Notes: generated by a model from the letters alone, not told the origin. Numbered from the stretch's first letter, positions 1 through 7,600 are shown. The stretch: 17,217 nucleotides of DNA from Clostridiales bacterium (GCA_009785435.1 WQWG01000004.1:1-17217), one strand, 5' to 3'. Made by a program: numbers and translations.

Positions 1-66
1 ATTAGGATGACCGACAGGGATGATAACTTGTCCGGGATTTAGTTGTTTGCCTTTTTTCTTCCTCAT
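1..66 (-). CDS. 5' end of an unrecognised gene, cut by the window edge
   Basis: An ATG at 66 opens a frame that stays open to base 1, giving 22 residues with a basic start (Met-Arg-Lys-Lys-Lys-Gly-Lys) followed by a Pro-Gly-Gln-Val-Ile-Ile-Pro-Val-Gly-His-Pro stretch. I do not recognise the family and propose no function. Support comes from its position: a very good extended -10 box lies seven bases upstream of the ATG. No Shine-Dalgarno sequence lies between them, so the transcript would start at or next to the ATG and be leaderless or nearly so. The alternative is that the true start lies further downstream, outside the window. It has its own promoter, so it need not belong with the SIR2 gene upstream. 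Confidence 0.4.
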   Translation of the reverse strand, partial: MRKKKGKQLNPGQVIIPVGHPN

Positions 67-73
67 GAAATCT

Positions 74-124
74 ATTATAGCAGAGGAAAAAGAAAAATGA
101 TAGCATTTTTGTAATTATTTGCAA
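74..124 (-). promoter_or_regulatory. Candidate overlapping sigma-A promoters for the gene at the left edge
   Basis: Read on the minus strand, 82-74 is TGCTATAAT, a perfect extended -10 box; its -35 region is poor, as is common for extended -10 promoters. A second possible promoter lies just upstream: TTGCAA at 124-119, a 16-base spacer, and TATCAT at 102-97, also preceded by TGC. The surroundings are very AT-rich. The first box would start transcription about at the ATG of the partial gene. This is a motif reading only. Confidence 0.5.
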
Positions 125-132
125 TTTTATAC

Positions 133-181
133 ATCTAATGCGAAGCCCCCCTCGTCCGCCGTTAACCTGAATATCTAATGC
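133..181. repeat. Short direct repeat, two copies of a 9-mer
   Basis: ATCTAATGC occurs at 133-141 and again at 173-181, with 40 bases between starts. Both copies lie in the 175-base gene-free stretch between the SIR2 stop and the partial gene, upstream of the candidate promoters, so an operator pair is possible. A 9-mer pair can also arise by chance in AT-rich DNA. I see no convincing terminator for the SIR2 gene in this stretch. Confidence 0.25.
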
Positions 182-241
182 ATCTTTTACCGGACTCTCC
201 TTAAGGAATTCTTCAATCAGCATTCTGCGAGTTCATCAAAT

Positions 242-3169
242 CTAATCTTCCGGACAAATAAAACGATAATAGATTTTGCTTAGATTTTTACTTGCTGTTC
301 CATTTTCAATTAGTTGCGATATATCCTCTTTCAGTTTATTTTTGCAGTTGTCGAGTAAGATGTCTCTAAACTTTTGATTGAGCATAATATTTACCCACAT
401 ATGATGGTTTATATTCACTTTCGAATAATCAAAGCCATCCGAGTCAAAAATAAACTGCAAATATTCTGAGTATTGTACATATGTCCGCAAAAATTCAATT
501 GATGGAAAATATCCAGCCAAGTATAGAATGATGCATTTATCAATGGCATCTGTTAAGTAATCAGGCAGAATGCGCATTGCACCCGTATTTTGTTTTATTG
601 TTTCGTCAATAGTATTGACAAAAGGTTGTAGACATTCAGGCGTATAACTAATTATTCCTTGTATCAAGCATCGAAATACGATTCCATAGCCAAGTATATC
701 AAGATTGCTGCTAATCCAATCTTTTATTATGTTTTTTGTTTTTGCATTAGCGATAGGCCACGTTGTAATGCCAATACGTGCAATTGGTACTGACGTTTCG
801 TATTTTTCCAAATTGCATAAGATTGTTTTTTGTAAAATATCTTCATCATCACTATCATTTGGCTCAAAATGTTTAAACAAACGGCTTAATGAATGTTGAT
901 TTTGGGCGTTGACTTCTTTCCAATCAAGAGAATCAATTATTTTTGTCGCAATCATAGCACAATGTTCATTCTTATTGTCATAAACCAATCGCAATAGGCT
1001 GTAGTATTCATCAAACATATTAAAAGACAAGTGCTCCATCATTTTTTTAAATGCCGAGCATGTTGCCAAAATCAACAACGCTTCAATGATTTGATTTTTA
1101 TCAATAAAATCTGTATTTGTAAAACGAATAATCAATGAAAAGTTTTTAAATTTTTCCACTTGATGTAATTTACCATTTTCAGAACAATATACCAATGAAG
1201 CGCAAAGCTCCTTAAAATTTTCATTTATATTTAGGTTGCTATCAAAAATGAAGCCCTTAATGTTATTATCCATTATATATTTATTAAGTCTATCATAATC
1301 GCTAAATTTCACAAGCATATCAAGATCAATGGCGTTGAATTTATACGATTCAAGTTTTTCAAAAAACGCATATGTTTCAGAAACTTCCTTGCGATAGCAA
1401 TAGGTGATCAACATAGATTGCACATACGGCCAAAACATAGTCTTTGGGTAAGAATAGTGGTCTAAATAAATATAGTTTGATTTAAAGAATAAATAATATT
1501 GATATGCAACAACTTGTATTTCATACAGCTGTCCATGAGGGTTAGATGAACTTGAATAGGGGTTTCTATATAGTGCCTCATGTTTGGTCAGCTGCTCTTG
1601 AGTCTTTATTAAATCTTTGCGGTGAATTCCATTATTGATGATTTCTTTTATGTATTCAAAGGCCTTTTTATTTTTAAGAGGAACCATATCAATATATCGC
1701 AATGTGTCTTCTCGAAGCTTATGTCGTTTATCAGCACGAGAACGCTTACGAGGATATAAAGATTTATTATACAGTAAAATAGCATCTTGCACGAGATTAT
1801 CGTTTTTATTTATTTCATTCATCGATTGTTCTGTAGCCTCGCTATCTGGACGAATTACATGGTTGTAATAAGCTTTGAGAATTTTATCATCGCACTCATT
1901 CAACAGATCAATTATCTGCTCATATGAATTTTTTAGGTATAAACCGCAAAGAGTAGATTCTAAATCGTCATCATCGCTTTCGAATTCCACTAAATGCACT
2001 TCCTTATCACCGAAATTTTCAATCTCACCAAGTGCATATGCGGAGTAAATTCCCGCTTTTTTCAAATAATCGGCTACGATTTCATTGTTGGCAATAGAGT
2101 TGAATTTTTCAAAATCTTCTTTCCTATAGAAATGCAATTGCCTATCATAGTGACTCGCTGCCCAGTAATAAACATTAGAAATATCACTATATGCGATATA
2201 ATTATAGCCATCAAAAATTGCGTACTTGTCAATTAATACCTCTGCTAATGAGCCCACCAGATAATCATTTTCCTCATCTTCAATATATTTTAAACAGCTA
2301 TAAATTGCACTTCCCGTTTCATTTAGTTCGCTTCTGGAGTGGGCTTCTAATACCTGAGACGGAAGCTCGTAAGCATTAATTACTTGAATTTTTTTGTTTT
2401 CCCAATATCGCTTTTCATATTCTTCTATTGCGCCGTCTTTGTATGATAAAAGAAAATTATCAGTTCTTTCAGCTGCAACCTTTTCCTTTTCACTTAAAAA
2501 ATCAATCCAACTCAAAATTAATTTTAGATTATAATCGCCCAACGAATAACCTACAAATAAAAACGTATGGTCAACGAGCAATGCTTTAATGAATGTCTGA
2601 ATAAGAATATGTTTGTTCTCGTAATGCAAGTAATCATCTTCACGTAAAACAATATCTTCTACCGCATCAATATCTCCGTGCATTTTAATAATGTAATGCT
2701 CGCCTTTTTTTGTAAGCAAGTCTTTGTCGTTACAAATACAAACATATTGCGATGAGCTTATGCTGTTAGACGTTTCAAGAAGTTTGTCATAATTCGTTGT
2801 AATAATATGATTTGGTTTCATATCAACGATTAGGTCATGAATTATATTAGATTCAGCAGAAATATTGATGATGTCATTTATTAGTTTGTAGTATTCTTGC
2901 GCGTTTTGGTTATAGGCATATTGCGGAATTTTAAGAAATTCATCAGAACTGAACTTATAACGCAAGCTGCAATCAACAGTTGGACAATTATTGCTCTTCA
3001 AACTGCACGCATCGCATTTATCATATCCAATTTGTTCAGCCAACGTTTTAATTAATGAATCCCATGTAGGGAGATTAGAATTCGCCGATACACCTGAACC
3101 CACAAAAATAACCAACCGATTGTTGTTCATCGCTTCTCGTATTTTTATTATCTTTTCACGCATATCCAT
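242..3169 (-). CDS. SIR2-domain protein resembling defence-associated sirtuins (DSR1/DSR2 type)
   Basis: A 975-residue intact protein. Residues 1-270 form a SIR2_2-type NAD-binding domain: the glycine loop FVGSG at 22-26, TTNYD with Asn126, KMHGD with His164, and FVGYS at 206-210. The predicted catalytic Asn and His are 38 residues apart, the spacing I recall for N133 and H171 of Bacillus DSR2. Four cysteines (52, 55, 62, 67) suggest a small zinc site inside the domain. The remaining 700 residues look helical with no motif I know; acidic (398-403) and basic (473-487) patches are visible, and there is no Walker A motif, which argues against a SIR2-STAND (Avs5) protein. Known DSR proteins are stand-alone sensors that destroy NAD when they meet phage proteins; applying that here is inference. 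The DNA is much AT-richer than the core genes, which suggests transfer. The ATG at 3169 has a G-run eight bases upstream; the in-frame ATG at 3163 is a weaker choice. Confidence 0.85.
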   Translation of the reverse strand: MDMREKIIKIREAMNNNRLVIFVGSGVSANSNLPTWDSLIKTLAEQIGYDKCDACSLKSNNCPTVDCSLRYKFSSDEFLKIPQYAYNQNAQEYYKLINDIINISAESNIIHDLIVDMKPNHIITTNYDKLLETSNSISSSQYVCICNDKDLLTKKGEHYIIKMHGDIDAVEDIVLREDDYLHYENKHILIQTFIKALLVDHTFLFVGYSLGDYNLKLILSWIDFLSEKEKVAAERTDNFLLSYKDGAIEEYEKRYWENKKIQVINAYELPSQVLEAHSRSELNETGSAIYSCLKYIEDEENDYLVGSLAEVLIDKYAIFDGYNYIAYSDISNVYYWAASHYDRQLHFYRKEDFEKFNSIANNEIVADYLKKAGIYSAYALGEIENFGDKEVHLVEFESDDDDLESTLCGLYLKNSYEQIIDLLNECDDKILKAYYNHVIRPDSEATEQSMNEINKNDNLVQDAILLYNKSLYPRKRSRADKRHKLREDTLRYIDMVPLKNKKAFEYIKEIINNGIHRKDLIKTQEQLTKHEALYRNPYSSSSNPHGQLYEIQVVAYQYYLFFKSNYIYLDHYSYPKTMFWPYVQSMLITYCYRKEVSETYAFFEKLESYKFNAIDLDMLVKFSDYDRLNKYIMDNNIKGFIFDSNLNINENFKELCASLVYCSENGKLHQVEKFKNFSLIIRFTNTDFIDKNQIIEALLILATCSAFKKMMEHLSFNMFDEYYSLLRLVYDNKNEHCAMIATKIIDSLDWKEVNAQNQHSLSRLFKHFEPNDSDDEDILQKTILCNLEKYETSVPIARIGITTWPIANAKTKNIIKDWISSNLDILGYGIVFRCLIQGIISYTPECLQPFVNTIDETIKQNTGAMRILPDYLTDAIDKCIILYLAGYFPSIEFLRTYVQYSEYLQFIFDSDGFDYSKVNINHHMWVNIMLNQKFRDILLDNCKNKLKEDISQLIENGTASKNLSKIYYRFICPED

Positions 3170-3175
3170 TAACTA

Positions 3176-3255
3176 CGCCCCCCGAACCAACTCCACTTTT
3201 CTCCGATACTTCTCTTCATTCTCCCGATCATCATACGCCGCGTAGATATCCGCAA
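3176..3255 (-). repeat. Direct repeat copy 1 (TPR gene tail), next to the SIR2 gene
   Basis: This 80-base stretch matches 4224-4303 without gaps and with five differences by hand alignment (Val GTT/GTG, Leu TTG/CTG, Arg AGA/AGG, Glu GAA/GAG, Tyr TAC/TAT), all synonymous. The copies are in the same orientation, 1048 bases apart, and flank the MBL gene. Confidence 0.9.
3178..3183 (-). promoter_or_regulatory. Ribosome binding site of the SIR2 gene, inside the duplicated TPR tail
   Basis: Six G residues on the minus strand lie eight bases before the ATG at 3169. They belong to the Arg-Gly-Ala codons of the TPR-tail fragment, whose TAG stop is at 3173-3175. The site decides the start at 3169 over the ATG at 3163. 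It is G-rich but lacks the A of a canonical GGAGG. Confidence 0.45.
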
Positions 3256-3326
3256 TCGTATCTAAAACTCTCATCTCAATCATCCCCCAATTGCTTTCCT
3301 TGCCTATTCCCGATCGTCTAACAACC

Positions 3327-4142
3327 CTATATCTCAACCACCATTCCGGTAGACAAGGCTTGTATTTTCTCACCCATACGGTCACGCATGCGTTCAAAAG
3401 CTTCATTCCCTGTACAATGGCCTGTGTAAAACACGGTATCATGCACAGATAACGCATCGATCAATCGATCGATCACCTCCGGTGGTTCGACCGTTTTGTT
3501 CGCGGGATTGTATAAATGGAAGCCGCCAAATACGACATCAATGGTCGGAGTGTGCTTCTTTGCTGTGCGCAAAATATTGGCGATCCCTTTGTGCGAACAG
3601 CCAGAAAATAACGCAACCTTACCCTCCGCAGCCACGATCAAGCTTTGTTCATGGGCAAAGTCATCTCGCACATAGCCACTTGATGTCTTTTTTAATAGTA
3701 CACGGTTGCTTTTGGTATCAAAGTTTTCTTTCACATCGGAGAACAAAAACAGTTCATCATCAATTCGCATGGTTTCATCTATCAAAACAAAGCGGTCTTC
3801 ATCTACCAAACTTTCGTCTAGGCTCAAAGGGATTTTGAAAAACCACTTTTTGATGTAATGCGGCTCAAAAGCCTGTCTCTGTACATAGATTTTTGCCTTA
3901 TCATTCACTTTTAGAAAGCCGGACAATGCGCCACCGTGATCTTTATGGCCATGCGATATGACTACCGTGTCTACCTCTGATAAATCGATCCCCAATTTTT
4001 GAGCATTGTTCAAGGCGGCATCATCCGGTCCAAGGTCAAACAATACTTTATGTTTCGCAGTTTCTATGTAGATGCTAAGCCCATGTTTTGATTGTAGGGC
4101 TGCGTCTTTTGTGGTGTTCTCTACCAGCACGGTTATCTTCAT
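3327..4142 (-). CDS. Metallo-beta-lactamase-fold hydrolase, COG1237 type
   Basis: The 271-residue protein has the MBL metal signature SHGHKDHGG (His64, His66, Asp68, His69), followed by SGCSHKG with His184, GGFHL with His209 and YTGHCTG with His242. This arrangement, an MBL start of the form MKITVLVEN, and the length match proteins annotated as 7,8-dihydropterin-6-methyl-4-(beta-D-ribofuranosyl)aminobenzene-5'-phosphate synthase-like. That name comes from archaeal relatives and the substrate in Firmicutes is not settled, so I call only the fold. A cytoplasmic location is likely, as no signal peptide is seen. The start is supported by GGGAGAG just before the ATG. It sits between two copies of the TPR-gene tail, after a hairpin that probably ends the upstream operon. 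Its base composition resembles the core genes, unlike the SIR2 gene that follows. Confidence 0.85.
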   Translation of the reverse strand: MKITVLVENTTKDAALQSKHGLSIYIETAKHKVLFDLGPDDAALNNAQKLGIDLSEVDTVVISHGHKDHGGALSGFLKVNDKAKIYVQRQAFEPHYIKKWFFKIPLSLDESLVDEDRFVLIDETMRIDDELFLFSDVKENFDTKSNRVLLKKTSSGYVRDDFAHEQSLIVAAEGKVALFSGCSHKGIANILRTAKKHTPTIDVVFGGFHLYNPANKTVEPPEVIDRLIDALSVHDTVFYTGHCTGNEAFERMRDRMGEKIQALSTGMVVEI

Positions 4143-4193
4143 CTTTCTCTCCCTTTCTGTTTGACTTCACTCTTTATCGTTATTGAAACAAAC

Positions 4194-4215
4194 GGATTCG
4201 ACAAATTTCGAATCC
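4194..4215 (-). terminator. Candidate terminator after the TPR gene
   Basis: GGATTCGA (4215-4208 on the minus strand) and TCGAATCC (4201-4194) form a perfect 8-base stem with a 6-base loop, starting two bases after the TAA of the TPR gene. The following GTTTGTTTC is T-rich but not a clean T-run, so termination may be partial and some transcript may reach the MBL gene. Confidence 0.55.
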
Positions 4216-4217
4216 CT

Positions 4218-5228
4218 TTACTCCGCCCCCCGCACCAGCTCCACTTTCCTCCGATACTTCTCCTCATTCTCCCGATCATCATACGCCGCATAGATATCCG
4301 CAAGCTCCTCCATCGTTTCCAAATGGCTTGCGTTCATCGTCAGCACATTTTTAAAACTGTCCAACGCTTCTTGTTGTCGTCCCACCCTCGCATAACATAC
4401 ACCAAGGTAATACGACAGCGGCCACCACGTCTTATACTGCGTCTCCATGAACGGTTCCAATACCTCAAGCCCCCGATGAAAGCTGCCCGAAAGAACCATG
4501 TTGCACCCGCGCTCGATCTCAACGGGTTCCGCGATCTGCCACAGTCTTTCCTGAATTTCTTCGCTGTCGTCCGGCATTTGACTTTTGCCCATAAAGCTTT
4601 CCCACGCAAGCTGTGCCTTTACATACAGCCCCATATTCAGATACGCATAGCCGAGGTAATAATAGGCTTGTACAAATTCAGGATGTACCTCGGTTAGAAG
4701 CTCAAAATACTCCGTCGCCTCTGCCTTGAATCGCCCGATGTATTCTTCGTCATTGCTTTCAAGATACATATCCCGGCAGACTTTCGCATAGCTGTACATT
4801 GCGTGCAAATCCGTCGGTGCCACGCACAATGCCGCGCGAAAATAGATACAAGCTTCATCAAGCTTCCCCGCGTCCGCCGCACTTGTGCCTTTTCCCAAAA
4901 GCCCCTCAGCGGCTGCATCACCGAACAGTTTGTTCAGAAAATCGACATAATGCTTCGTATATGCAAAATGAGGATCGATCCCCATGATCCATCCCATATT
5001 CTCTGCCAATCGAAGTATAGAAAGTCCTTGGCCGCCCATCTCTTCTTTTCGAAGCGGAACCGGCACACCTTTCATCACATCAACAAGCCCCTGACCTGCT
5101 TTTTCCCAATAGCTTTCGGAAAGCTCATCAAATACAAACGACTCGGTGTATCTTTTGAAATACCGGCCGATTCTGTCTTGCCTTATTTTAATATCACACT
5201 GATTTACAAATGGTTTCAGATCTCCCAA
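4218..5228 (-). CDS. TPR-repeat protein, last gene of the long operon
   Basis: A 336-residue soluble protein. Tetratricopeptide-like helix pairs are visible at about 121-153, 186-213 and 270-333, with repeat-type residues such as YYYLGYAYLNMG and YYLGVCYARVG followed by A-L-x-S-F-K. Residues 1-110 are not obviously repetitive. TPR proteins are usually binding scaffolds; the partner is unknown. The frame overlaps the end of the upstream B12 radical SAM gene by 13 bases, so the two are translationally coupled and may work together. The only in-frame start near the junction is TTG at 5228, with AAAGGG directly before it, too close for a normal ribosome binding site. The true start may therefore be another non-ATG codon nearby. 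The last 26 codons are duplicated at 3176-3255. Confidence 0.8.
   Translation of the reverse strand: MGDLKPFVNQCDIKIRQDRIGRYFKRYTESFVFDELSESYWEKAGQGLVDVMKGVPVPLRKEEMGGQGLSILRLAENMGWIMGIDPHFAYTKHYVDFLNKLFGDAAAEGLLGKGTSAADAGKLDEACIYFRAALCVAPTDLHAMYSYAKVCRDMYLESNDEEYIGRFKAEATEYFELLTEVHPEFVQAYYYLGYAYLNMGLYVKAQLAWESFMGKSQMPDDSEEIQERLWQIAEPVEIERGCNMVLSGSFHRGLEVLEPFMETQYKTWWPLSYYLGVCYARVGRQQEALDSFKNVLTMNASHLETMEELADIYAAYDDRENEEKYRRKVELVRGAE
4224..4303 (-). repeat. Direct repeat copy 2, within the intact TPR gene
   Basis: This is the native copy of the 80-base repeat, encoding residues 309-335 of the TPR protein. The other copy is at 3176-3255. Confidence 0.9.
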
Positions 5229-6727
5229 CCCTTTCGTTCGAATTTTTTGATGGCATCCGGATTCAGCGATTCACCCATATCCTCTACGAGCATCGACAAA
5301 ATCGGTTCGCTTGAAATCTCCAGTTTTTTGGTTTTCCACACGGCATACGCATACAATATCCGATACAAATCTTCTTTCTTATGCGCCCGATGCTGAAAGC
5401 CTTTCAAGTGAAAGAAAATCGAAAATTCCTCATAAAAGTCAAACGGCGTTTGCGCAAGCGCTTTTGTCGCATACTGCAACGTTTTTGCGAAACCGTCTCG
5501 GTTATGGTAGAGATCCAACACTTCCTCGATCTGTTTTAACCTGCATACATCTTGCGCACTTAGAAACATGTTGGATATCATTTCATACGGCGCTTTTCGC
5601 CTGTACGTATAACGATACTCCGCCGCTTTTTCACGTATTTCCGTGCCTTTCAACAGCTTCAAAAATCCCAGTTGCAATGTATCGGCTGAAAGGCCGTACG
5701 CATCATTGAATGACTGCTTGAATGTATCGTAGTCCTCAAACGGCAGCCCCGCGATCAGATCAATATGGATATAAACGTTGTCCAGCGCCGTAACCTTTGC
5801 TGCGTTCTGTAATACGTTCTCGATCGCAACGCTTCTGTTCACAGCAGCAAGCGTCTGCTTGTTTGTGGACTGAATCCCGATTTCAAATTGGAATAAGCCT
5901 TTTCTTGCGGTACTGATCAAATCAACAAACGCGTCATCGATCAACTCGCCGCAAATCTCAAAATGAAAATTGGTGACACCGTTGTCCTTATCTATCATAT
6001 ACTGCAAGATTTCCCTGCATCTTGCGTTGTCCCAATTGAATGTCCTGTCCACGAATTTGACTTGCTTCACGTGATTGCCCAGAAAATACCCGATGTCTTG
6101 AAATACGCGTTCAATTGGCAATGCCCTGAGCGTTTTTTCTAATGAAGACATACAGTAGGCGCAGTGAAACGGACAGCCCCTTGAAGATTGGTAATACATG
6201 ATTCGATCATGTTCCCACGCCACCATCGGGTACGGAAACAGCACCGATTCAAACGCAAGCGGCTCCGCCACCGGATTGACAAGGATGTGATTGCCGCTTC
6301 GATAGGCAAGGCCCGCGATCGCTTCATACCGCGTATCCTCTGATGCAAGCGCATCCAGCAAACGCGCAAACGGTTGCTCGCCCTCCCCGATGACAACAAA
6401 GTCCACCGCTTTGTTTCGCTGCATGAATCGGACTGTGTCATAACTCGTCTCCGGCCCGCCGAAGACGATCACGGCATCCGGATTGGCTTTTTTGAGATTT
6501 TCCGCAAGATAAGCCGTCGCTTCGATGTTCCAAACGTAACATGAAAAACAAATGACATCATATGCGCCCGCCAAAATCTCCGTGAACACATAGCTGTCAT
6601 TGTTGTTGATCGTAAATTCTTTGATTTCAATCGACGCAGGACTGCTCGCCGCTGCGGCGTACAGGTACTTCAGCGCAAGGTTTGAGTGAACATATTTCGA
6701 ATTCAGACTTGCCAGAAGCACTCTCAT
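5216..6727 (-). CDS. B12-binding-domain radical SAM protein (DUF4080-like C-terminus)
   Basis: 503 residues. Residues 1-140 form a cobalamin-binding-type Rossmann domain (start MRVLLASLNSKYVHSNLAL, then VIVFGGPETS at 87-95 and VVIGEGEQPF at 111-120). I see no DxHxxG motif, so any cobalamin would be bound without a lower His ligand. The radical SAM core follows, with the cluster motif RGCPFHCAYC (Cys185, Cys189, Cys192; CX3CX2C), an ICGE segment, and IDLIAGLPFEDYDTF typical of the back half of the barrel. The C-terminal 130 residues resemble the DUF4080 extension. Class B enzymes of this kind commonly methylate or rearrange unactivated carbons; the substrate is unknown. Its ATG directly follows the stop of the upstream radical SAM gene with no gap, and its end overlaps the TPR gene. 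Confidence 0.9.
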   Translation of the reverse strand: MRVLLASLNSKYVHSNLALKYLYAAAASSPASIEIKEFTINNNDSYVFTEILAGAYDVICFSCYVWNIEATAYLAENLKKANPDAVIVFGGPETSYDTVRFMQRNKAVDFVVIGEGEQPFARLLDALASEDTRYEAIAGLAYRSGNHILVNPVAEPLAFESVLFPYPMVAWEHDRIMYYQSSRGCPFHCAYCMSSLEKTLRALPIERVFQDIGYFLGNHVKQVKFVDRTFNWDNARCREILQYMIDKDNGVTNFHFEICGELIDDAFVDLISTARKGLFQFEIGIQSTNKQTLAAVNRSVAIENVLQNAAKVTALDNVYIHIDLIAGLPFEDYDTFKQSFNDAYGLSADTLQLGFLKLLKGTEIREKAAEYRYTYRRKAPYEMISNMFLSAQDVCRLKQIEEVLDLYHNRDGFAKTLQYATKALAQTPFDFYEEFSIFFHLKGFQHRAHKKEDLYRILYAYAVWKTKKLEISSEPILSMLVEDMGESLNPDAIKKFERKGWEI

Positions 6728-7600
6728 TTACAGCGCCCTAAACCTTTCATCTTTCAAAAGTCCTGTATTTTTCATGGCATGTCTAAGCTGGTTTAACATT
6801 TTCTCTTTGTCTCTCGGCAAATCGCCCTTCAGTGAAACATAGTTTGACGGATGGTTGCTTCTGAAAACGCATGTTTTGCTTACATTGATATTTTCCAACA
6901 TCAACGCTGTCTCCGCGACGACTTCTTCCGCTGAAAGAAGTTCAAATTTTCCCGACTTGATATCGGCATAAATATCCGCCCTCGGGTCGACCATCAGCGT
7001 CAAAACGCCAACATAAGATGGCTCCATCTCACTGATCATCGTTCCCGTATCGATCGCATGCTCACGCCAATCATTTTTTCCGCCAAGCCCCGAAATGAAC
7101 GTTACGGATGACTGTATGCCCGCTGCCTCAATCTTTTGTACGGCCGTGATGATCTCGGCTCTTGTCATGCCCTTGCGTACATCTTTCAACACTTTATCGC
7201 TTCCGGATTCCGCTCCGATATAGATCATTTTCATGCCCTTATCCCGAAGCTCCACAAGTTCTTCCGGTGTCTTTCGAATAACATCTTGGGGTGAACCGTA
7301 AATCGCGACTCTTTCACATTCGGGAAACAATTTTTTGATATAATCCAATATCAGCACAAGCTTTTCATTTGAAAGGATCAACGCGTTGCCGTCGGCAAGG
7401 AAAATCTTTTCGACATGCCTGTAATATCGTCTGGCCATATCGAAATCTTCCAAAACCTCTTTCATATCCCTGACCCTGAATTTTTTCTCTTTAAACGCGG
7501 TGCAAAACGTACAGTAATTGTGCGCGCACCCGATCGTCACCTGAACGATTAAACTATATGCCTCACTTGGCGGCCTAAATAAATTGCCTTCATATCTCAT
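6728..7600 (-). CDS. Radical SAM protein with CX4CX2C cluster motif
   Basis: 290 residues, a nearly minimal radical SAM barrel. The [4Fe-4S] ligands are Cys25, Cys30 and Cys33 in GCAHNYCTFC, a CX4CX2C spacing instead of the usual CX3CX2C. The start MRYEGNLFRPPSEAYSLIVQ and this spacing are typical of a family widespread in Firmicutes that, to my knowledge, lacks an assigned reaction. IYIGAESGSDKVL and VTFISGLGG follow the usual order of radical SAM motifs. A good AAAGGAG lies nine bases before the ATG. It is separated from argS by 65 bases, the largest gap in the run, and abuts the B12 radical SAM gene downstream. Both enzymes need anaerobic or low-oxygen conditions. Confidence 0.88.
   Translation of the reverse strand: MRYEGNLFRPPSEAYSLIVQVTIGCAHNYCTFCTAFKEKKFRVRDMKEVLEDFDMARRYYRHVEKIFLADGNALILSNEKLVLILDYIKKLFPECERVAIYGSPQDVIRKTPEELVELRDKGMKMIYIGAESGSDKVLKDVRKGMTRAEIITAVQKIEAAGIQSSVTFISGLGGKNDWREHAIDTGTMISEMEPSYVGVLTLMVDPRADIYADIKSGKFELLSAEEVVAETALMLENINVSKTCVFRSNHPSNYVSLKGDLPRDKEKMLNQLRHAMKNTGLLKDERFRAL

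Larger units (their letters stand above)
3173..3283 (-). pseudogene. Orphan C-terminal fragment of a TPR-protein homologue
   Basis: The 36-codon frame starting at 3283 ends in 26 residues (Ala-Asp-Ile-Tyr to Val-Arg-Gly-Ala) identical to the C-terminus of the TPR protein at 4218-5228. Weaker homology continues upstream (Leu-Asp-Thr against Leu-Glu-Thr) across an in-frame three-codon gap, then is lost. It ends one residue earlier than the full gene, because GAG-TAA is replaced by TAG. No TPR gene body precedes it; the MBL gene does. AAGGAAAG lies 11 bases before the ATG, so it could be translated, but a functional 36-residue protein seems unlikely. I read it as a recombination remnant. Confidence 0.7.

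Noticed and set aside
2..223. 73-codon minus-strand frame covering the region between the SIR2 gene and the left edge
   Set aside because: It runs through the candidate promoters, overlaps the partial gene in another frame, is low-complexity in the middle and has no ribosome binding site.
242..3169. SIR2-STAND (Avs5), ThsA or SIR2-APAZ alternatives
   Set aside because: No Walker A or B motif is visible after the SIR2 domain, the protein is about twice the length of ThsA, and there is no Argonaute gene beside it. The stand-alone DSR layout fits better.
3453..3480. GATC-rich stretch in the MBL gene
   Set aside because: It encodes a normal Val-Ile-Asp-Arg-Leu-Ile-Asp segment of the protein; it is too short to call an origin or methylation cluster.
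4803..5396. 197-codon plus-strand frame and the other long plus-strand frames across the window
   Set aside because: They lie antisense to well-supported genes, show no recognisable domains, and are expected as shadows of mid-GC coding DNA.
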